Shown: positions 1 to 11,600, counted from the first letter of the stretch. The stretch: DNA of 64,000 nucleotides from Phanerochaete sordida (GCA_019973155.2 BPQB01000001.1:2046001-2110000), one strand, 5' to 3'. Translations and numbers: made by a program. The notes: generated by a model from the sequence alone, not told the origin.

Positions 1-2776
1 AACACGGAGATGATTGCTTGCGGACCGAACATCTGAACGCTGGCGGGAAGAGCGGACCACTGCTGCGTTGCGAACACAACGAGCGAGAACGTGGTGGACA
101 GCGCGAGGAGCTCTGCGCTATTCGGAAGGTCGACGTACACCAGCTCTGGGTAGAGCTTGATGAGCGCGCCATCGCCCTTCGACCACATATAGAACCGCCA
201 GTAGGACCTGCTACCGTGTCCCCAGTAGGGATGGGTGACGACAACGTCGGGCGCCGCAACGAAGCCTGTTCCGCCATGCGCCGTCGAGTACGCCCTCTTC
301 CTGCGACAGTAGTCGATGTCCTCTCCTCCTCCGGTCTTGGGGAAGCGCAGGTCGTATACGACGCCATCCGGTACGTCTCGGCGAGCCGCCAAATTCGCGG
401 TGACGCCCCATGGGACGTCTGTCTGGCCCGGCATCTTCGAGGCGATGTTCCAGAAATACGTCACGCCCGCCAGGTGTACAGCAGTCGTGAAAATACTCTC
501 TGCGAGTGGGAACATCGCGTTGCCGACGAAGCCTGCCGCGTCCGGATGCGCGCGAATGCACTCCTCCAGGTGACGCAGAATGTCCGGTTGCGGCGTGACA
601 TCGTCGTCGAGGAACAACACCCATTCGGCTGCGGACTCGAAGAGGCCCCGGTTCCTGGAGGCAGAAGCTCCAAGGTTTTTCTTGTTGACTCTGATCCGTA
701 CGTCCAGCCGCTCTTCATATCTGTCCTTGAGCTCATCGATGTGGGGCGAGCCAGGGTTGTCGACGACGATGATGAACATCACTGAGCACGATGGCGAGGC
801 CTGCAGCGCAAGGAAGGTGTCGAGGTAGTTGAGCATGACGCGGTAGCAAGGGATGATTACGTCGACGGTCAACTTGCGAGGGGACTTGGCGGTCGAAGAC
901 GCATCACGGAGGAATCCCTCCACCTTGACGGTGGCCTCGGAAAGCGTCCCGAAGGTCCAGCCCTTGGTGGGCTCCTTCTCATAGCGAGCGTCGCCGCTTC
1001 CTCCGAGCGCATTGCGAATTTCGCAGTCGACCAGCCTCGAAGTGCCAAAGCGCCGGTAGAGCTGGTACAGGAACGGGTCACCATCTTGGTTCACAAAGAC
1101 GTCCGGGACGACTCTGCCATCGAAGATCCGCATGTGGGTGCGATGCACGACAGGGAACGTGGGCATGCCAGGGAAGGTTGTATCTTTGAAGGTGACGCAG
1201 CCGAGGCCGAAGGGCGTCCGGCTCTCCTCCTGCATCTCGGTGAACGCAGCGTGGATGGTGGACATCCAGTCGGGGGTATGAAGAGTGACGTCGTCGCCCA
1301 TCAAGACGAAGTAGTCGCAGCCATCCTGGTAGGCGCGGCGCGCGCAATCCCTCCAAAGGCTGCAGACGCGTCCGCGGGGATAGTTGCACTTTAGAGTCGT
1401 GATCTCCGGTACTCCCGATTCCCGAAGGATACGCTCTGCCGCGTTTCCGCCCCTCAACAGTTCCTCGTCATCGTCGTCGATGGCAAGATAGATACGGAAG
1501 GAAAATCCAGCGGTCGACGTATCACCGCCCGTGGTCTCGAGCAAGGACGCCGCGAAACGTCGAAGAGATTCAAGACATGACGGCGCGGCGGGAGAATTAG
1601 TAGAACGGCGCGAGGTCACGGGGAGCAAGAGGGCGAAGACAACTCCAGCCGGCCGGAGACGCAGCAGAGTACTCTTCGCCATGGCGGCCAAGGCTTCCGC
1701 GCGCCCAGGGCCCTCCATAGCCGGCAGCGAGCTTCGTATCTCCTCCTCGATCCATTGCCCCGTTCGCACCAACCCTTCCTGAAGGGCGACCTGGGGCTCC
1801 CAGTCGAGCTGACTACGCGCGAGCGTATTGTCAGAGTTCCTGGACGCGACGCCGACCGGCCTATCGTCACGGCAATGGAAAGCTGGCTGAGGAAGTCCGA
1901 CGGCGTGGGCAGCCATCTCCGCCAGCTGGCGGATCGTAACCGCCTCCTCCGAGCCGATGTTGACGGGGTCATGGTACTCAGAGTCGAGAAGCCTCACAAC
2001 ACCTTCGACGGCGTCGTCGATGTAGCAAAAGCTTCGACGCTGGGTGCCACTACCCCAAAGCTCGATGTTGTTGTCCCCGGAAATCTTGGCGACGATCGCC
2101 TTACGCAGGAGCGCAGCGGGCACCTTCTCGCGGCCGCCCTTCCAAGAGCCGTGGGGACCGTAGATGTTATGAAAGCGAGCGATGTAAGTCTTGAGTTTAT
2201 GAGAGGCGCCCTGTTGAATGACCAGCTCCGAGCAGAGCTTCTCGAGGCCATAGAGGCCCTGCGGCTCCGGAGGCGGGTTGGCCCAGACATCGGTCTCGGC
2301 AAGGGAGACGTCCTGCCCAGCCTGCTGGCACGACTCCGGATAAACGCACGCCGAGGAGGCGAACATGAACTTGTCCACGCCGAGCTCGAGCGACGCCTGC
2401 AAGACGTTCAGCATCATGACGTGGTTGTCATGGTAAATCGACATCTCGTTCTCCTCGTGGATTGTCCCCATGCCGCCCATATTTGCAGCGAAATGCAGGA
2501 CGCACTTCGCCCCACGGATGGCCTGGAAGGCGAAGTCGCGGTCCCGGAGATCGCCAACAACGACCTCTAGCTCAGCTGGGAAATCCTGAAAGTGCGAGCG
2601 ACGTTCGAGGTCGATCACCCTGACAGGATTTCCCGGTTGAAGGAGGCGGCGGGCGACATGGCTTCCCTGTTGACGGTGCGCCTCAATGAGTTCCATTACA
2701 CAGGAGGGCCACTACTGGGACATACGATGAAGCCGTTTCCACCGGTGACTACAATGAGGTTGCGCTCGATAGTCAT
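1..2776 (-). CDS. Fusion protein: GDP-mannose 3,5-epimerase-like domain + two glycosyltransferase domains (3' partial)
   Basis: Exons 2776-2726 and 2666 to beyond base 1; one 59-nt intron (GTATGT...ACAG). About 905 residues are visible and the frame stays open to the window edge, so the C-terminus is missing. Residues about 1-340 are an extended SDR epimerase: TGGNGFIGSH nucleotide-binding loop, SSACVYP, YGLEK (Tyr/Lys), GSWKGGREKVP and a late RNSDN motif. This order matches plant GDP-mannose 3,5-epimerase, whose catalytic Cys and Lys lie in SSAC and GGREK. Residues about 345-620 look like a GT-A fold (IYLAIDDDD, then FVLMGDDV). From about 620 there is a GT2 domain (VDVIIPCYR, NLGASASRNRGL, LFLDDDV, GGEDIDYCRR). 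The predicted role is to epimerise a GDP-sugar and transfer sugars; substrate and acceptor are unknown. It diverges from the methyltransferase-GT8 gene. Domain calls are confident; the exact epimerase activity is inferred. Confidence 0.85.
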
Positions 2777-3362
2777 GATTTAATGGAGGTGTGAAGGTAC
2801 GAAGTGCGGGTGCTCGAAAAGTATTGCAGTTGTGCTAACGCTTCCCGCAAGCTGTCGCTCTAGATTTAAGTACCCCCTCGAGCCCCCAGAAGAACAGCCC
2901 AACGAGCAGCGGAGCCGCTGCGGACTCCTCGTCTTCCCATCCCTGAAGACACGCAGTAACACGACCAATGACCGCAGCATCGAACATTCGCTCCTTATCT
3001 CCGCAACCCATTGCTTAGTCTTCGCTGTTCGCTTCCTCCATGGTTCTCGCATCCACCGACTTCCATCTCGACCAGCAGACGCTCAGATATTTGGGGTCGC
3101 GCAGCAGGCTGCGTAGCTCCTCATCAGCATCGTGGGCTTGGTTGCAGATGCGACGTCGAAGGATGGGGCGGCCTGACCCAAGTATCCTGCCAATCTTGAC
3201 GAATACCTGATAAAGCCTGGCTGCGGCGTCCTCAGAACATCCCCTCGAGGCCATGGCTATACTAAGAAGGTGTACGAGTGGTGCTGTGATCCCGCGATGC
3301 GCAGCTAGAACAGCTCATCCCGGTGTGTTTTCTTCGTCATCCGTGCCCCACCTGCACACAGT
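2777..3362. other. Intergenic region between two divergent fusion genes
   Basis: About 0.6 to 0.85 kb (depending on the true start of the right-hand gene) separates the two divergent sugar-enzyme genes and must hold both promoters. I see no conserved coding segment, clear TATA box or repeat. Confidence 0.5.
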
Positions 3363-3631
3363 ATGTCGGCTGCGGTGTGGAGGAAGACCGTCGACGACGC
3401 TCGTATCGCAAGCACCGTAATGGGAGGAGACTGGTCTCGCTTAGGTTCTCAGGTGCTGTCTCTCACATATATCAGCGTAAGCTCATGACCATCGGGGTCC
3501 CAGACCCAAGTGCTCACTATCTTCTTTCCACGATTTCCAACGATATGGTGGGTCGGGCTCCCCCCATTCTTCATCCCTCCTACTAACGGGTCGCCCAGCA
3601 GTCTACAGCAACGTCTGAGAAGGGCCTCGTC

Positions 3632-5248
3632 ATGGTGGAAAGGCCTCCCTCTACGACGAGGGAAGCAAACTACATCTTCACGTCCACGCAGGACTGGTTC
3701 TCCTTCAACGAGGACCGCTGGCGTTCTCTCTTCTCGCTGGTGACGTCGGCCACTCCTCGAGCTTTAGAGATCGGTTCATGGGAAGGCCGCTCTGCCGTCT
3801 TCCTGCTGACCGAGCTCTGTGCTCGAGGCGGGTCGCTCACCTGCATCGACCATTTCGACCTCCAGCAAACCGCTGCAGGGCGCGAGCGCCACAAGAAGGT
3901 CATGCACAACCTCGCGCTCACTGACAAGCCGTTCCGCGTCATGGAAGGCTTCAGTGTCCCTATGCTCATGGATCTGCTGAAGGAGGAGATGGCGGTGGCC
4001 GAACCCGGTTTCGACTGGATTTACATCGACGGGTCCCACGAGGCCGACGACACCCTCCTCGACGCTGAGCTCGCGTGGCGCCTCGCGAGGAAGGGCGCGG
4101 TCGTCATCTTCGATGACTATCGCTGGGATAAGGAGCCAGAGGACAGTGACCATCATCCCAAGCGAGGCGTCGACGCGTTCATGACTCTCCATGCCAACCA
4201 GTACAACGTTATCTCTGGGCCCGATGAGTACCAGATGATACTTCAGAAGACGTCGGAGATGCGGATTGGATTCCTGGTTGAGGGCGTCGTCTCGTCAGAG
4301 ACTTCCATCTACAACGACCTCCATCTTGTGTTCACCATCGACTCCACATACGCTATGCCTGCAGCAGTCGCGATCCAGAGTATCATTGACCATACCAAAG
4401 GCCGCATCACCTTCTACATCGTCGACGTGGGCCTATCTCCCGCCGACAATACACGTCTGCAGCATCTCGCGGATCCCTCCCCCGACGTCACCATGGTGTT
4501 CCTTCGCCTCCCCGAGGATGATCCTCTGGGAAGTATGGGAGCGACATGGGCGAAGATCGCGATGATCCCGAAGACGGTCCTCCCCGTCGAGCGCGTCCTG
4601 TATCTGGACGCCGATGTGCTCGTCCGCGCCGACCTGCGCCCGCTCTGGGAAACCGACCTCGGCGGCCGCCCCATCGGCGCCACAGCCGACGTCGGTTACC
4701 CGCTGGGGCACCCAGGCGTGGAGCGCGGGCCGTATTTCAACGCCGGCGTGCTGCTGCTCGACCTGGCCAAGGTCCGCGCGCTGCTGCCCGAGCTTGTCGA
4801 AGCGTGCACCAAGCGTGCTGGTTCGCCGCACGAGGACCAGGACGCCCTGAACGACGTCTTCCGCGGCAAGTGGTGTCCCCTAGACCTGAAGTGGAACGCG
4901 CAGGGCCTGGGCACGTACGCCAACTCGGAGCACGCCGACCGCGCTGCCATGGACCTGACTACCATGAAGGCAGACCCCGTCGTCGTCCACTTCACCGGTC
5001 CCGTCAGCCCTGGGATGGCTGAGGTGCTCAACCCGTATGTTCAGCCCTACACCGCAAAGCCGTGGGGCTACGCAGGTGCACCTGGCCATCCCTTTGCTGC
5101 GCACTGGTGGACGGCGCTGGGGAAGACGGAGTGGCAAGGCTATCGGGATTCCGAGGCGCACTCGGAATACTGCCGCCAGCAGCTCGAAGCTGCGGTCAAC
5201 GCCGGGTCGGAGGCATTCTACAGAAGGGTTGGCAGATCTGGTGCCTGA
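3632..5248 (+). CDS. Fusion protein: SAM-dependent methyltransferase + GT8 family glycosyltransferase
   Basis: A single uninterrupted exon gives 538 residues. Residues about 40-210 form a class I methyltransferase of the Methyltransf_24 type: ALEIGSWEGRS (SAM loop, about 44-54), LTCIDHFD and FDWIYIDGSHE (about 127-137), then VVIFDDY. Residues about 228-500 form a GT8 domain: HLVFTIDSTY start, VLYLDADVLV with the metal-binding DAD at about 326-328, YFNAGVLLLDL, HEDQDALN, LKWNAQG and VVHFTGP followed by KPW. Both halves keep their key motifs, so the protein is probably bifunctional; substrates are unknown. A further in-frame 5' exon is possible: ATG at 3363, exon 3363-3476, intron 3477-3601, joining in phase to 3602 and giving 586 residues. 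It lies head to head with the epimerase-transferase fusion, which suggests a shared pathway. There is no signal peptide or membrane segment in the 538-residue form. Confidence 0.85.
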   Translation: MVERPPSTTREANYIFTSTQDWFSFNEDRWRSLFSLVTSATPRALEIGSWEGRSAVFLLTELCARGGSLTCIDHFDLQQTAAGRERHKKVMHNLALTDKPFRVMEGFSVPMLMDLLKEEMAVAEPGFDWIYIDGSHEADDTLLDAELAWRLARKGAVVIFDDYRWDKEPEDSDHHPKRGVDAFMTLHANQYNVISGPDEYQMILQKTSEMRIGFLVEGVVSSETSIYNDLHLVFTIDSTYAMPAAVAIQSIIDHTKGRITFYIVDVGLSPADNTRLQHLADPSPDVTMVFLRLPEDDPLGSMGATWAKIAMIPKTVLPVERVLYLDADVLVRADLRPLWETDLGGRPIGATADVGYPLGHPGVERGPYFNAGVLLLDLAKVRALLPELVEACTKRAGSPHEDQDALNDVFRGKWCPLDLKWNAQGLGTYANSEHADRAAMDLTTMKADPVVVHFTGPVSPGMAEVLNPYVQPYTAKPWGYAGAPGHPFAAHWWTALGKTEWQGYRDSEAHSEYCRQQLEAAVNAGSEAFYRRVGRSGA

Positions 5249-5570
5249 GGCCTGAGAGGTAGGATCAGCAGGTCATCGTGGAGGAAGAAGCGAGTATAAT
5301 TGTTCAGAGACGTGAGGATGCAGCGTCGTGGCCGGCTAGGAGGACTTCGAATCTGGCATGCCTGCAGATCTCGCGTATTACTTACGACCTTGGGCTTGGT
5401 AAACCGTGGATGTAACTCTGTCAAGCCGAAAGATAATTGCACTGTCTTGCACGCGTGTACTTGTACATATTGCTGAGAGGCTACCATATAATGGAACAAG
5501 GGCGAGTCCATCCGGTATGTGAGAGCGGGAAAGCAAGCCGAGGTAGCGTGATGACGAAGGACGCGTTTGT
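5249..5570. other. Convergent intergenic region
   Basis: This is the 3' flank shared by the methyltransferase-GT8 gene and the WW-domain gene. No coding signal or repeat was seen; both 3' UTRs and termination signals should lie here. Confidence 0.5.
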
Positions 5571-6498
5571 TTACCAATCGCCGCCATCGTCTCCTCCCCC
5601 AAAGTCGTTCTGCTGACCGTCGTCGTACCCTGCGAACGCGTCGTTATGTGAGCAGCATGATAGTCCGGCCCGCGGAAGAACTCACCTTGGTCATAAGCCT
5701 GCTGTTCTTCGCGGTCTTCGTGATCCTCGAATGCATCAGCCAATAGGGCACCGCCGACCAAGCCCGCACCGCCTGAGTGAGAGAAATAAGGGAACTGCCA
5801 ATTATCTCCTGTACAGTTTTCCGCGTACCTGCTAGCAGCGCAGTTCCCATGCCTGGTCCAGACTTCTTGGGGGGTGGCGGAGCCTGCTGATAGACCACCT
5901 GAGGCTGCTGCTGCTGCGGGCGGTTGAACCAGCCTGATAGGACAGCCGTGTATGAGTGATCACCGAGGGTCGTGATAGGCGAAGCGGCTTACCACGATCC
6001 TCCTGACCGTAGCCACCTCCGCCATAGCCACCCTGCGGCGGAGGTCCGCCGTAGCCACCGCCGTAGCCACCGCCTGGTGGACCCCACTGCTGTCCACCCT
6101 GCGGCGGGGGACCGGAGTTGTAGCCGCCTTGAGGGGGATAAGGGGAGCTGTTGTTCCAGCCGCGGTTATCTGGGGGCGGGGGACCGGAGGGAGGCGCGTA
6201 ACCCTGTGGAGGACGGGGAGATCCAGGCGGCCCAGCTGGGTGCACCCACGATGATTGCGGCGGGCTAACACTCGTGTTCACGTAGAACCTACACTGCGTC
6301 AGCAGTGCGCCCGTCATGGGTGATTATTACGCGATATTTACCATGTGTTGTAGCTGGGTGATTCCACAGAGATTGTCAGGCTCAGTGCATATCTAGAACG
6401 GGCTGGTGTGCGCACTTCGAGTCGTACTGTTCTATCCAGCCCGGAGGGAGAGGGCGCGAGTCTGGGTTACGAGGAGGGGCTCCGTATGGTGAAGACAT
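5571..6498 (-). CDS. WW-domain, glycine/proline-rich protein (WWM1-like)
   Basis: Five exons: 6498-6416, 6288-5993, 5933-5829, 5772-5686, 5629-5571; 209 residues. The N-terminus holds one WW domain split by the first intron: LPPGWIEQYDSK joined to FYVNTSVSPPQSSWVHP, with both tryptophans present. The middle is Pro/Gly/Tyr-rich with repeated GGYGG and PPPQGG units. The C-terminus has a conserved small-residue stretch (GMGTALLAGGAGLVGGALLA) followed by an acidic tail ending in GGGDDGGDW. This layout resembles fungal WW proteins such as yeast Wwm1. WW domains bind Pro-rich ligands; the cellular role is not clear. The start is the ATG just before SSPYGAPP, about 65 nt downstream of a TATA-like box on the same strand. 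Confidence 0.85.
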
Positions 6499-6560
6499 GG
6501 CCGAGATCGATGTGAGAGTGAGGGTGAGTTAGGAAGGGGAAATCGAGGCCGAGCGACGTC

Positions 6561-6569
6561 TTATATAGG
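6561..6569 (-). promoter_or_regulatory. TATA-like box of the WW-domain gene
   Basis: On the minus strand the sequence reads CCTATATAA about 65 nt upstream of the WW gene start codon, a normal spacing for a fungal core promoter. This is inferred from sequence and position only. Confidence 0.5.
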
Positions 6570-7063
6570 GCCGACGGCCGTTCGGCCATGTCATCGCGCT
6601 CACCCGTGCCCATAAGCGGCTCACTCTCCAGCCGGACCAAACACTGGTCCAGAGCTTTGCCACGGCGACCGTGACCAGTGTTACACAGCACAATGCAATC
6701 CTCAGCTGTATTGGACACGTCCTTCCTTGTGTGCACAGCCTGTGAGGTAATTATCTGCATGGCGAGCGTGCTCGGACCGCAGCGCCTTGCACAGTCATAT
6801 CTGCACGGCCTTGCGGCACGCTCAGGAATACCAGAACCATCCAAGGCATTCGAACACAGAGCAAAGTCAAGAAAAATACTGTCTGTTGCGATCCAAGGTA
6901 TGTCCCTACTCGAGACACAAGATTATGCAATACATGGTAGATAAGCTACGGACCGGGAACAATATACGTGCAAGTAATCTTCGGAAGCCAACAGTCCAAG
7001 ACGCCTGCTAACCGTCATCTTCGCCCAATCCTGTTTTCATTCTTGAACCAGCGTGCGTGACGT
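6570..7063. other. Intergenic region upstream of the WW gene
   Basis: About 0.5 kb between the WW gene promoter and the 3' end of the HMG-box gene. No coding signal or RNA gene was recognised. Confidence 0.45.
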
Positions 7064-7992
7064 TCAAGCCTTGCTTTTCCGCTTCTTCTCCTTCGAGTCG
7101 GTCTTGCTGTCCGGCTTGGTCTTCTTGGGGGGCGGCCTGTCCTCCTCGTCCTCCTCAGAGCTCTCGGCGTCGGAAGAGTCCTTGACGACGTCTTCAGCTC
7201 CCTCGTTCTCATCGTCCTCCTGGTCAGACGATGCCGCAGCGGGCGTGGCCACGGCTGCGGGCGCGATGACTGCCGGGTTCACACCCTATGACACATTGTT
7301 CAGATCGACGTTCGATAGCAGATTGTTGGAATTGAGCTTACCTCGGTGGTGGGCGCAGGAGCGCCAGGTAGCGAACGCTCATAGAGCCTCTTCCGCTCGA
7401 GGTATAGGTTCTTCGACGCGGTATGCCTCTCCTCGTACCTCTGCAAAGCTGGTTAGTTGCGAAAAGACGATAGGAACACGACTATACGAACATCCTTTTG
7501 CTCCTTTGGCATCTCGGCCCATGCCTTGGCAATCTTGGCCAAGAGCTCGTTGTTCGGGATGTTGGGGTGCTTAGCTTTGAGCTCCTGGCGGACCTCGTTC
7601 TGGAAGAGGAGGTAGGATGAAGCGGGACGCTTCGGCGCGAGCGGGTCCTTGGGCTTCGTCTTCCGCTTCCTTTTGCCTTCGCCATCGTCCTCGCCGCGGG
7701 CTTTGCGTTTGCCGCCAGTAGGCTCCGCCTGGGGCGGGGGCATCTGGGGCATCTGACCGTTGGGGAACATCAACGGCGCACCGGCGTAGCTGAGCGGGCC
7801 AAGCATCTGCGCGAACTGCTCTGCGAAGGTTGCAGCGTTGCGCATGGTCTCTGCAACGGCGCCGAGGCTGCCGATGAGCTGGAGGAGGTCGTCGGACATG
7901 TCAGGACGTGGGAGGAGTTGAAGGACGCAGCGCCGACATACCTGCATTTTTGTGTACTCAAACTGCGCTTGACTCTCCGGAAGGTGCGCCAT
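7064..7992 (-). CDS. HMG-box DNA-binding protein (Hmo1/HMGB-like)
   Basis: Four exons: 7992-7942, 7878-7492, 7440-7342, 7285-7064; 252 residues. A single HMG box starts at PLAPKRPASSYLLFQNEV and runs through HPNIPNNELLAKIAKAW to EQKD joined to RYEERH across a phase-0 intron with a GTTCGT donor. A basic linker (GKRKRKTKPKD) precedes the box. The C-terminus alternates acidic stretches (SSDQEDDENEG, SSEEDEED) with a lysine-rich end, the charge pattern of HMGB/Hmo1 chromatin proteins. The N-terminal segment is predicted helical and may dimerise. HMG boxes bend DNA; a role in rDNA or ribosomal-protein gene chromatin is only inferred from Hmo1. The first intron (63 nt) is a multiple of three without a stop, so a longer isoform is possible. 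Confidence 0.85.
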
Positions 7993-8602
7993 GTTCACCG
8001 TTGACTATCCGACGCGACGCGACGTGTTGAAGACGGGTAAGAAGGGAGTAAGGAGCAGGTAAGAAAACTCTGCAAGGCTTTTGATGCGCGCGAGATCGAG
8101 CATTTGTTTGGTTTTGTTATCTAGGCTAGTCTTCTTTAGGCTTACTCCCTGTCAATGCGTTTCACGCCGTCCTGCGCTCCTCTCTATTGTCCTCGCTGGC
8201 AGGCACCCCGCATGCTCTGTCTCAGCTTTATCTTCCGTCGGCCATCGCACCCACGGCGGGGGACACGGCGGTCATGCGACCCCCGCCAGCCCTTTGCGCC
8301 ATTGTAAGCGTGGGAGCGCGGCAGCACGGGAGGCGCCCGGAGAGCGGACCTTGAAACGGAGTGCAAATTTGCCGACGACTGGCACAAGGTCTGACGGGAC
8401 CCCCTCTCAGAGACGAACTACAAAACCTCAGGTGCAACGTTGAGGACACGATCCAGACGAACGAGCAATCTGCGGCATCGCCCATCGTCGACGCTGCTCC
8501 CCTTGCTGGCACCCCTGTCGTCCCGTCTGTACGCAGAAATAAGCCCGTGAAGTGTCGTCGATCCGCCTGAGTGCGTGTGTGCAGAAAGAATACCACATAC
8601 AC
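7993..8602. other. Divergent intergenic region (HMG-box gene / PNUTS-like gene)
   Basis: About 0.6 kb carrying both 5' flanks. No coding or RNA signal was recognised. Confidence 0.45.
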
Positions 8603-11600
8603 ATGGAGTATTCCCCTGGCACATCTTGGCTGTCCCAGTCCCATGCTTCCGGCGTTCACGATGGTCGTGCACCCGCAAGTAATGGCTGGGCGAAGGATCT
8701 GTCGACTGGCGCGTCGGGAGCGGGGCCGTCGGGGGTTCAGCCGAGCATGGACATGAACGAGTTTGCGATGGACCTCTCGGGTGAGTAGTTCGTCCAGTCC
8801 AGTTGCATCGAGCCGTATTGACCTCGCATCGTCGACAAGGCCACGTACCCCCGTCACAATCACCGACACTGCAACAGCAATCCCCGTCAGCGCCCTATTA
8901 CTCCTTCCAGCATCCAAGCAACTACTACCTCGCGGGCACCCCAGGATACGGCGCTGTCTCCTATGCAACCTCATCATGGCCAGCGACACCCTCCTTGCCG
9001 CTGTCAAGCTACTCTTCGCTCAATGGCGCTACCACCACCTCGAGCCAGAGCCCGCCATCACAACAGCCCTCTGCTCAATCACCGCCACACCATCCACCAC
9101 CGCCCCCGCCGGTCATGATAAAGTGCGTTATATGTTCAATATTTCAGGCACTGATTGACCAGAGATTATATGCTACAGCCCCTCAATGACCTTAAACATG
9201 AATGGATCGAGCTCGAGTCCACCGCCTCAATACCAGACGACTTACCTTTCCCATACCTCACACGCTCAACAGCGCTCACCGTACACTACATATCAGCACT
9301 CGCCGCCTCCGTCTACAATGTCGATAAACCCATCGTTTGTACATACCACGCCCTCGCATTTTCAGCAGATACACCGGCAGTCATCCTTGCAGCAAACACA
9401 ACCCTCTCCGCAAGCCACCCTCTCCCCCTACCACCTCCACTCGCCTCCGATTCCGACCGCAAGCTCACCACCGATATCGACAAGCAGCTTCTACGCGCAA
9501 CCACAACTCGTCCAACCCGCGCCGCCCCCGCCTCCTCAGCCCTCCGGACCAACGCCCGAACAACTGAGGGAAAGGTTTTTGGCAGGACTTAAGCCTTTGT
9601 TACAGCCGAACTACTTTTCCGGGGGCGGCGCAGTGCAGAAACTGACCGGACATATAGACGATTATGGTATTCTCAAGGTTGATGTCCCGACACGCCTAGA
9701 TATCCTTGTGAAGATTCGCGACAATGCCCCCAACCATTACTTCCGCGCATGGGCAGAGAATAACCTCGCGATGCTGATCACTAAGAGGTGGCTTACGGAC
9801 AGTGTAGCTGAAGGCAAGACTGAATCTGCGAAAACGACAATGCCCCTGCTGCACGTGAGTCTAGAATCGTAAAGGGACGGCTCATGCAAGCCATCTGACT
9901 ACGCCGTTCGCAGATCCTGGACCGTCTGCCGATGTCTATTGAATGCCTCAAGGATTCTGGGATAGGCAAGGAAGTGAAGCGCGTCTCCAAGTCGAGTTCA
10001 AACTCTGGTGAGTCCGAGGTTTTATCGGCTGATCTAAATGAAATCCGCTTTCACCGCCTTCGCCCCACCCTCCCACGCGAGAGTACTGTGGTCGCTGCCC
10101 GAGCCTCAACCTAGAGTAGAATCTGCTTGAATTCCAGTCTATCGTGGTCTCGAAACGGCATAATATAATGTATCTAACTGCGACGCTCCGTTCCAACGTA
10201 CACAGCGATTAGGGACATGGCATCAAACATCGCTTCTAAATGGCGTGCTCTCCTCCCCCCTGGCCCGCTGCAGACGCCGGCGTCTACCAAAGCGAGCGAG
10301 GGTGAGTCACGTCAGTCCGTTCCGCGGTGCCCTTTCGCTAATCAGGATTAAACAGATGCGGAATTGAAGAGCAAGAAACGCAAAGCAGAGGAGCTCCCGG
10401 CAGCAGCCAAGGGGCAGCCAGCAGCAAAGAGGGGAACGGTCACGACAGTCGCGTCTACATCAAAAACGACTACCGCCGCCACCGCCGCCAAGAAGCCGTC
10501 AGCCAAGGGGACAGCAGTCAAGGATGCAAAGACGGACACTTCGTTCTTTTCTGCAGCGAAACCCAAGCCAAAGCTTCCCGACTTCAAGAAGGCCGCGGTA
10601 ACAGTCAAGAAGGAGCAGCTGGACCCGACTGTGGCCCCGCCATCCTCGTACAATCACTTCGAGGATCTTATCAAGTCGATAAAACCCCGCAAGGAGTCCC
10701 CAGCAGTTGCGACGCCACCTCCGCCAGCGACAGTGAGCGGTCCAGCTGTGCCGGCCGACCCGAAGAGCCTCAGCAAGAAGAAGTCTGTCACGTGGGCGCC
10801 TGACGGGCAACTTGAGTTGGTCAAGATAATCGAACGGGCTGTGTATGACGACGACGCCGCGGATGTCAGCTCATTTCTCTGTGCTTTATATGTACAGTAC
10901 ATTAACCATACATACGCGCGTCACGCGCCGGCTGTCACACAGGGTATGCATGGCGCGCACAGCGTACGCGAACTTGAACGAGGCGAGGGCGCTGCCCTGA
11001 TTGCCCACCTATTCGAGGAGCAAGTGGACTGGTCGGAGCCTCTAAGTAAGCAAATAAACCCCATACCAAGAGAGAAATCTGTGTTGACGCTGTTTCGCAC
11101 GAATGTTTTCAGTTATAGAAATCCCGCCGGAAATCGAGATTTCCGAACGGGGCAAGGACAGCATCGAGAAGATCGTCCAGGATGAGCGCGAACAGAACGC
11201 ACTGGGCGCGCTCTACATGGCCGACAACCAGATACCGGAGTCGGCGGGCGAGCCCGCGTTCTTGCTGCCAGACGACCAGGTCGACATACAAGCGAAGCCG
11301 ATGCTGGTTGGTGAAGATGTTGAGGCGCTTTTCTGGAGCGGCGCTCCGGCGCCAGCTGCCATGGCTTCGTCGGTCGCAGAGCTCGTCGGCCAGCTGACAG
11401 CAGGGAGCGTCCCCGACGTCGTCATGGCGGACGCCGCCGCGCCACCCGCGTTCGACCCCAACGTGCTCGCGAACATCCGCCCAGAACAGCTGCAACAGCT
11501 CGTGCAGCAGGCGCAGGCGCTCCAGGGCGTCGCGCCGCCGTATCCCCCTGGCCCGCCTGGCCCTCCGCCGCCCACCGGGCCGCGCATGAACGGCGAGCAG

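Noticed and set aside
18..785. 255-residue open frame on the plus strand at the left edge
   Set aside because: It is antisense to the GT2 domain, which has clear family motifs on the minus strand; the plus-strand product has no recognisable domain.
1755..2570. 271-residue plus-strand open frame
   Set aside because: Antisense shadow of the epimerase domain, whose catalytic motifs are on the minus strand.
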